From Unio delphinus (taxonomy: Eukaryota > Mollusca > Bivalvia > Unionida > Unionidae), in the NCBI GenBank assembly GCA_029339505.1, contig JAQISU010000081.1, positions 17,157,501-17,221,500 of the forward strand: a stretch of DNA of 64,000 nucleotides, written 5' to 3'. The notes under the pieces are model-generated. The model worked only from the letters and a program-made list of their open reading frames with translations. It was not told the DNA's origin and searched no databases. This document shows, piece by piece, positions 60,801 through 64,000 of the stretch. Position numbers and translations under genes: made by a program. Position 1 is the stretch's first letter, and each line of letters opens with the position of its first letter.

Positions 60801-61570
60801 GCGGGGATCAAGGCCAACCACCACCATTTGTCGGTGCATCTCCACATGAATGGCTAAAGGGTTTTGTAGACTACTATGAAGAAATCACCACTGATTATAG
60901 ATCACTTGATGAACGATTACGCGAGTTCAAAGCGCTAATTAGATTACAACCGGATAGAATCCAATGCGAAATAGCGCGCGAAGTGATTTCAGAAACTCCA
61001 ATGAATGATTTCTGGGAAGCGTGGAGACCAAACGATTTGATCATTGCAAGTAGAAAAATAGTCAGGGATACACTTCAGATGAAGTTATTTGAATTGCATA
61101 AAGAAAAATTTGCAACGCTTCCAGTACCCCTTTGTTATAGGCCATCGGATACACGAAAACAAAACATTGAAGTTGATATTCCAGGACAGAGTGAAAAACA
61201 AATTCTGGTATTAAATGATATTGTGCTGGTTGATATCAATGTCGTTGAAGATGCATTGCGTGCTAATAAATCCCCGTGGACGCTAGGATACGCAGCAACA
61301 ATACACTCTTCACAGGGATTGACTATATCGGATACAATTGTTTGGATGGTAGATAATCGCATCGAATGGTCAAATTTAGTCTATCTCGCAGTATCCAGAG
61401 TACGAAACATAAATCAACTTCGAAGAATTGTCTTCGATGATGAAATCATTGGTGATGATAATGACACAACAATAAGTGATATTGATGTTAGCATCATTAA
61501 TAAAAAACTCTCCGGTTACAAACAACAGGACAAAAAAAACAACGAGAATTTGATATTGATGCTAAATTAA
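57875..61570 (+). CDS. DNA polymerase B - SF1 helicase fusion (1231 aa)
   Basis: Replication protein of the element. Residues 1-150 are basic and contain 30-aa repeats. Next comes a region with NCVAERI (about 307) and a DHNKHAW motif, of unknown role. The polymerase palm has motif A DIAACYPGSF (D538), motif B RRIIGKFTQGG (K697) and motif C ATDSMY (D793). No clear 3'-5' exonuclease motifs were seen. The C-terminal third is a superfamily 1 helicase. It has Walker A GCGGSGKTT (K878), Walker B IIWDEIC (D949-E950), motif III GDQGQPPP (D978), motif V TIHSSQG (H1144) and motif VI AVSRVRN (about 1175). Polinton polymerases are protein-primed; the terminal-protein part cannot be identified here. The ORF ends ten codons after a slippery A-run. 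Confidence 0.88.
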   Translation: MMKFKRLTSRNAKFNADREFKRLLKISPRFNLDRPKKRNKRPRDGNMKEFKRLLKINPRFNLDRPKKRNKRPRDGNMKEFKRLLKISPRFNLDRPKKRNKRPRDGNMKEFKRLLKISPRFNLDKPKRRNKFNLDKPKKTSKRDYPWKDAQFNLDIASNTPKNTILDKAMISKIRDCFNEFKRDGASYCWSTFRIDGVVDATMNDEKAAVIISRVGEKRHFFRIKFIIEVEGKWIIKDKFEPILKNKKAVIVSRDSKPGILTGIDKPYYERSYPVTAMVYGIYPLNDKPDIAKLAPMKYSSGLNCVAERIIEHFTNASRGNKLTDLRRRKITEWELTVKQNGAKISDIAKLETSLRFPITVMTITGEVLYEPKYNKNGAPIQIIDHNKHAWTPAVTVFPRERTVKYIPKEFVRDVFYEERLFDAIHALCKDDPVSVWLLRSDEEFDQFVKPNGELYRVEELDNRMRKIASDFSAENSHEKLLTDSFTIPSVVAHFAREKNSWRPTRSDFLEDVKLSCVEFGHGGLWNTKYSRDGMISIDIAACYPGSFLGYGECAEYFKRFGHPTHEMTRVAINGPLPDFDLTGFARVISFELATGLHPCSYVWLGRHLSEKHWMPIVLLRYMIDCGMLISLIVSEAIICYRAQKEVWLPQPDLDRIINELRKQFPDFSEEEIINWSKKLFEIKKEQAKDLGRRIIGKFTQGGRYDNAKYSSRLIIDVAEYDFIVADLMKQGKLVSRKDAFLSNGEKLGTVVTYCDGYNSQYTHLRSSMLAYACINLFSMINRFPNTAVRVATDSMYIHNKFKSAVAAFTDPEENWGRWRFKKEMLHEYCESADVAMDDKYLCCNRIEIQSEFSNAPPVSDPVCRYKTVYLNGCGGSGKTTRAIELYRGGGNTCISTNMIVLTPTHRLAREMIQRGVNACTYHSFFRWKGDKWTPDRMGDKFIPEIIIWDEICTVSLDVLKTFLEWLLTKNTKVVMCGDQGQPPPFVGASPHEWLKGFVDYYEEITTDYRSLDERLREFKALIRLQPDRIQCEIAREVISETPMNDFWEAWRPNDLIIASRKIVRDTLQMKLFELHKEKFATLPVPLCYRPSDTRKQNIEVDIPGQSEKQILVLNDIVLVDINVVEDALRANKSPWTLGYAATIHSSQGLTISDTIVWMVDNRIEWSNLVYLAVSRVRNINQLRRIVFDDEIIGDDNDTTISDIDVSIINKKLSGYKQQDKKNNENLILMLN
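57929..58290 (+). repeat. 90-bp in-frame repeats in the polymerase N-terminus
   Basis: Units start at 57929, 58019, 58109 and 58199. The first three are nearly identical; the fourth is cut short and followed by a further partial copy. Each encodes EFKRLLKISPRFNLDRPKKR followed by NKRPRDGNMK, a strongly basic 30-residue segment. The near identity means recent expansion. Confidence 0.95.
61534..61540 (+). promoter_or_regulatory. Slippery heptamer A AAA AAC, putative -1 frameshift site
   Basis: In the polymerase-helicase frame the codons are AAA AAA AAC (61532-61540), giving the canonical X XXY YYZ heptamer. The zero frame stops at 61570. The -1 frame is open from 61504 to 61755 and encodes a treble-clef HNH module. 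No strong stem is obvious by eye in the next 10-15 nt, which are AT-rich. Confidence 0.55.
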
Positions 61571-61755
61571 TAATCACTTTGAAGAAACAACAGAATAATC
61601 ACTGCGCGAGTTGCAATTGTATAATGCGTTGGCAGTATTCGGATAAGGATCCTCGCCAATTCACCGTAGACAGAAAAAATAACAATCTCGGTCATGTCAG
61701 AAATAATGTGATGTTGACTTGTCTTGAGTGCAATAGACGCAACGGCGCTAGTTAA
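61540..61755 (+). CDS. HNH/treble-clef module in the -1 frame of the polymerase-helicase
   Basis: Seventy-one codons and a stop. A CxxC pair (61603-61614) is followed by VDR, GH and N residues and a closing TCLECNRR (CxxC at 61720-61731). This spacing fits an HNH or endonuclease VII-like zinc treble clef. The first ATG in this frame lies after the first CxxC, so a start there would lose the metal site. The module is therefore likely reached only by -1 frameshifting from the upstream gene, or the A-run has lost a base in this copy or assembly. Its stop overlaps the end of the convergent integrase gene by 8 bp, as expected in a compact genome. In related elements I recall a similar zinc module at the end of the polymerase protein, from memory only. 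Confidence 0.65.
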   Translation, partial: QREFDIDAKLIITLKKQQNNHCASCNCIMRWQYSDKDPRQFTVDRKNNNLGHVRNNVMLTCLECNRRNGAS

Positions 61756-62710
61756 GACCATGCGGTGGCAATTGAGTATCCTCGGGAATCACTTGCAGTT
61801 GTTGTCGAGTAAATCCTCGCTGAGGAGCAGTTGAATCCAGTTTATAGATTGCTGGTCTACCAGTTGATCGTGTTATACTAGATATCTTATGCGTAGTGAC
61901 GCTCCAAATAGGATCAGTAGCCCTTTTTCTACCCCCTTCAAGCTCTCCTGGTTCGTATAAGTACCTAACAGTGACATTACTACCAAGAATTGGTTGGGAA
62001 ACGCTAGCGTTTCTAGGGAAATCTTTTTGTGGTTGTACGGGTATAGACTTCTTTTTAATCGCGTTGATAGGTTTCATGTTGATTGTTCTAGTAATCTCGT
62101 TATTCAGTGCAGTAATCACAGCTGGTAACCTTTTGACCCATTCACGGGATCGCTTTTCTTGAATGAATTCTTTTGCGTATTGATATCCAAATAACCGCTC
62201 AGCAATCGTCCGATTAAATCGTTCTACAATGGCCTGATCGCGATGTAGCGCAGTATGCCCTCGTCGTATGGTGACATTATGATGTTTCATTGTAGATAAC
62301 ACTGCACCCTGAAATTCCTTGCCAGGATCAACTTGTAACAGATTTGGCCAGTGCAGAGGACCTCGTCGATAAATCCTTTCAAATGCAGAAGCGACTTCAG
62401 TGGCCGATTTTGTCCTTAGCGGTTCTGCTTCTTTGTATCGACTCGCAACATCAACTACGGTTAGCGCGTATTTGTAACCACGATCATGTGGCAGAAATAA
62501 TATATCAGCCTGATGAACTTCATTAGGAGCGGTCACATCAAAATGCGAGAATTGAATTTGTTTAGGCGGTGGTAGATAAATTTGCCATAGTGCCTGTTTG
62601 GATAACCAATTAGCCGCAGTGGTTTTTTTCACTTTTGCAGCTCTAGCGAGTTTATTGATTGCAGCGTTACCCCTCCAGTATCCCCTCGGAGAATAATAAA
62701 TTGATTCCAT
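61748..62710 (-). CDS. Retroviral-like DDE integrase (320 aa)
   Basis: rve-type integrase of Polintons, which joins the element ends to target DNA. Counted from Met 62710, the N-terminal domain has YYSPRGYWRG and a helix-turn-helix-like ALWQIYLPPP region. The catalytic core has D69 in HQADILFLP, D128 in LLQVDPGKEF and E163 in QAIVERFNR, with about 35 residues between the last two. The C-terminal part (about 250-310) is beta-rich and ends RGFTRQQLQVIPED, like the SH3-type C-domain. The ORF is open up to a Met at 62728, but 62710 is preferred: it begins at the conserved MESIYY segment and lies 4 bp after the PLA2 stop. TTAGG lies 22 nt upstream. It converges on the polymerase unit. Confidence 0.92.
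   Translation of the reverse strand: MESIYYSPRGYWRGNAAINKLARAAKVKKTTAANWLSKQALWQIYLPPPKQIQFSHFDVTAPNEVHQADILFLPHDRGYKYALTVVDVASRYKEAEPLRTKSATEVASAFERIYRRGPLHWPNLLQVDPGKEFQGAVLSTMKHHNVTIRRGHTALHRDQAIVERFNRTIAERLFGYQYAKEFIQEKRSREWVKRLPAVITALNNEITRTINMKPINAIKKKSIPVQPQKDFPRNASVSQPILGSNVTVRYLYEPGELEGGRKRATDPIWSVTTHKISSITRSTGRPAIYKLDSTAPQRGFTRQQLQVIPEDTQLPPHGLN
62000..62011. other. Palindrome AACGCTAGCGTT inside the integrase gene
   Basis: A perfect 12-bp palindrome. CTAGCG cores also occur next to the gene-boundary palindromes near 51681 and 55631, so it may be a recurrent element motif. Confidence 0.35.
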
Positions 62711-62714
62711 ATTA

Positions 62715-63074
62715 TTAATTACCAGCACCTAACATCAATTTACTTTTCATAGCCGATTTTATCAAAAATGAAGCCAATTTTTCTTTGAAAGATTTATCAG
62801 GAATAGCATTTAACGCATGAATTAATTTCACATCCGCGAGATGCCTGTTTTGCAGATTGCTGCTTTTATAAGCAACATCATGAAGGTGACAGGCCTTATC
62901 AATGGCATTTATTGGTTCTTCACCGGGGTTGGGTTGATTTTGATTATTGAGTCTGATATCAAGTCTGGTTCCCGGTCCACAGTAGCTATATCCTGGAAGG
63001 TGCTTTTCTCCGGGGTATTTTGCCCATGGGGTTCCAGGGAGTTTTGCTAATTTGGCTGCGATATCACCTCCTCG
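62715..63074 (-). CDS. Phospholipase A2 domain in the -1 frame of the zinc-ribbon ORF
   Basis: 119 codons. The calcium-loop segment SYCGPGTRLD (about residues 30-39) and the catalytic ACHLHDVAY (His65-Asp66) match the parvovirus VP1-type PLA2. Parvoviral capsids use this domain to breach the endosomal membrane. Upstream is the typical LPGTPWAKYPGEKHLPGY entry. The first Met of this frame lies near the C-terminus, and a TGA in this frame lies four codons before the slip point. The domain therefore cannot be made from its own AUG. It begins exactly at an A AAA AAC heptamer in the zinc-ribbon gene. A frameshifted fusion protein is the simplest reading; a homopolymer error is the alternative. It ends 4 bp before the integrase ATG. 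Confidence 0.82.
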   Translation of the reverse strand, partial: RGGDIAAKLAKLPGTPWAKYPGEKHLPGYSYCGPGTRLDIRLNNQNQPNPGEEPINAIDKACHLHDVAYKSSNLQNRHLADVKLIHALNAIPDKSFKEKLASFLIKSAMKSKLMLGAGN

Positions 63075-63232
63075 TTTTTTTTTAAATCAGATCTCATAGA
63101 CACAAATCTAAATTTCTTTGTACCACATTGCACGCATTTACCAGAAAGCGCTGATCGGTTATTTTTAGTTGTAACCGTCGTCACATCATCTGTGCCAGTA
63201 CGCGTTTTACACTTCACACAATATAGATCCAT
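63047..63232 (-). CDS. CxxC zinc-ribbon protein (61 aa), zero-frame product
   Basis: Two CxxC pairs, C5-C8 (YCVKCK) and C33-C36 (KCVQCG), with a TTKNNRSALSGKC linker, fit the small viral zinc-ribbon family I recall as DUF5679. After KFRFVSMRS comes the A-run with the slippery heptamer at 63080-63074. The zero frame then runs nine more codons to a stop at 63047. Frameshifting would instead attach the PLA2 domain. The start codon lies only 5 bp from the divergent ATPase start, so promoter elements must lie within coding sequence. Confidence 0.75.
   Translation of the reverse strand: MDLYCVKCKTRTGTDDVTTVTTKNNRSALSGKCVQCGTKKFRFVSMRSDLKKNEEVISQPN
63074..63080 (-). promoter_or_regulatory. Slippery heptamer A AAA AAC, putative -1 frameshift site
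   Basis: On the minus strand the zero-frame codons are TTA AAA AAA AAC, so the heptamer is in the canonical register. Nine As are present (63083-63075). The -1 frame continues 119 codons as PLA2, while the zero frame stops after nine codons. Confidence 0.6.
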
Positions 63233-63237
63233 AATTT

Positions 63238-63909
63238 ATGTATAGAAATATGGATATAATTGATTTTTCAGCGACTAAAACAAGAGAACCAATTAAGCAT
63301 CATGCAGCGCTACCAAACTCTATCCGGATGATTATAATCGGGCCATCTGGATCCGGTAAAACGCAATTGTTGCTCAATTTAATAATGAGATGGATGAAGT
63401 GGGATAAGTTGTATTTAATTGCCCCTAGCGTAGATGATCAACGATGTTATGAAGTGCTAAAAGATTTTAACGAGAATGCATCAGAAATTAAGGGTGAGAA
63501 CGCCATTGATTTTATAACCGATATCGATGAAGCACCGAGTATTGATGATATTGATGGAGATATTAACAATTTAGTCGTATACGACGATATAATGTTGGAT
63601 AAACAAAAGAATCCTGCTAGAATATTTTCCCGTGGGCGTCACAAAAACACTGACGTGATATATGTCACTCAACGCTACACTCAGGTTCCAAAAGTCATCA
63701 GAGATAACTGTAATTTATTGTCTGTATTCAACGGAGTTGATACTCATACGCTACGAAATATTTGGCAGACATGGTGTTCTGATATGGACTTCAATCAATT
63801 TCGAGATTTCTTTAGTTATGCTCAGTCGACTCCGCACGGATTCGCAACAATAAATCTACATGATCCTCGGACACGATATCGTATCGGACTGGATCAAATA
63901 TTCGGTTAA
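63238..63909 (+). CDS. FtsK/HerA (A32-like) genome-packaging ATPase (223 aa)
   Basis: Pumps the genome into the procapsid in Polintons and related viruses. Walker A is GPSGSGKT (K41), and Walker B is LVVYDDIM (D116-D117). After it come FSRGRHKNTDVIYVTQRY, the arginine and sensor region typical of A32-like ATPases, and a C-terminal DMDFNQFRDFF segment. A second Met at 63250 (MDIIDF) could be the true start, since the first ATG leaves only 5 bp to the divergent zinc-ribbon start. The last codons are part of the terminal-repeat homology, and the stop is followed by the same palindrome as at the left end. Confidence 0.9.
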   Translation: MYRNMDIIDFSATKTREPIKHHAALPNSIRMIIIGPSGSGKTQLLLNLIMRWMKWDKLYLIAPSVDDQRCYEVLKDFNENASEIKGENAIDFITDIDEAPSIDDIDGDINNLVVYDDIMLDKQKNPARIFSRGRHKNTDVIYVTQRYTQVPKVIRDNCNLLSVFNGVDTHTLRNIWQTWCSDMDFNQFRDFFSYAQSTPHGFATINLHDPRTRYRIGLDQIFG

Positions 63910-64000
63910 AATCATTTATGATTTTTTGTTAACCCAGTGATGAAATCACTAAGCAGCAGAGAGGGTGGATGACAACAAGTTGCGACCAAAATTAATTAAA
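63905..64000. repeat. Right terminal inverted repeat, partial
   Basis: 63952-64000 is the complement of 49541-49589 with one mismatch in 49. The inner part from about 63890 also matches, including the end of the ATPase gene. About 180 bp of the repeat should follow outside the window. Confidence 0.9.
63909..63924. terminator. Gene-end palindrome AAATCAT-TT-ATGATTT
   Basis: It follows the ATPase stop directly and is identical to 49661-49676. Confidence 0.4.

Larger units (their letters stand above)
49361..64000. mobile_element. Polinton/Maverick-type (adintovirus-like) virus-like element, right end cut by window
   Basis: Bounded on the left by a terminal inverted repeat whose inner part recurs inverted at the right edge. 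It encodes the diagnostic set: family B DNA polymerase, DDE integrase, FtsK/A32-like packaging ATPase, adenain-like protease and a capsid-protein candidate. It also encodes pVI-like, core-like, fibre-like and membrane proteins, a PLA2 domain and two HNH modules. If the right repeat mirrors the left, the element is about 14.8 kb long. No gene shows an internal stop apart from the two -1 frame junctions at A-runs, so the copy looks young. It sits inside a LINE relic, which gives a clean insertion point. Confidence 0.9.

Noticed and set aside
62841..63050. 69-aa plus-strand ORF
   Set aside because: Antisense of the PLA2 domain, which has catalytic motifs on the minus strand.
63060..63075. Shine-Dalgarno-like GAGGAGGTGATA after the slippery site on the minus strand
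   Set aside because: A strong match to the bacterial signal but irrelevant to eukaryotic ribosomes; probably chance from the RGGD codons.
50000..63900. Adenain-type cleavage sites in the capsid protein (LEGV|G) and integrase (LEGG|R)
   Set aside because: They fit the loose consensus but show how often it arises by chance; not used as evidence.

Overview
The window is AT-rich animal nuclear DNA, most likely from a bivalve or other mollusc. It contains a two-exon neuropeptide GPCR gene with a GT-AG intron, several copies of tRNA-derived SINEs, LINE relics, and many (TA)n, (CA)n and minisatellite arrays. The species assignment is inferred from repeat style and the receptor type, not proven.

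Region 1 (1-37.7 kb) is almost gene-free. It holds simple repeats, at least five copies of one SINE family, a broken RTE-like reverse transcriptase (10.8-12.6 kb, minus strand), a FLYWCH zinc-finger fragment (13.0 kb) and several tandem arrays. Region 2 (37.76-43.73 kb) is a luqin/RYamide-type receptor: exon 1 encodes TM1-TM5, a 4.8-kb phase-0 intron follows, and exon 2 encodes TM6-TM7 and the tail. Region 3 (43.7-49.36 kb) holds long TA arrays around a transposon-like insert and, at its end, the endonuclease part of a LINE that stops abruptly at 49360.

Region 4 (49361 to beyond 64000) is a virus-like integrated element of the Polinton/Maverick (adintovirus-like) type, inserted inside that LINE. 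Its left terminal repeat is complete; the window ends inside the right one. All recognisable genes look open. The leftward block reads, from its promoter end: HNH endonuclease, a 118-aa protein, a 342-aa protein, a pVI-like protein with an adenain-type cleavage site, a major capsid protein, a core-like protein, an adenain-like protease, a fibre-like protein, a two-helix membrane protein, a chimeric 85-aa ORF and a 462-aa structural protein. Rightward lies a 1231-aa fusion of a family B DNA polymerase and a superfamily 1 helicase. Beyond it are an integrase, a phospholipase A2 domain, a zinc ribbon and a packaging ATPase. Together these provide replication (polymerase-helicase), insertion (integrase), capsid building and maturation (MCP, pVI-like, core, protease), genome packaging (ATPase) and membrane passage (PLA2).

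The most striking feature is translational. Two domains, the HNH module after the polymerase-helicase and the PLA2 after the zinc ribbon, have no usable start codon of their own. Each begins in the -1 frame exactly at a canonical A AAA AAC slippery heptamer, with the zero-frame stop about ten codons later. This suggests programmed -1 frameshifting used twice in one element, although homopolymer contraction must be excluded. The element also shows a TTAGA box about 24 nt before many start codons, short palindromes at gene boundaries, and an overlapping gene junction that was tandemly duplicated to give a chimeric ORF.
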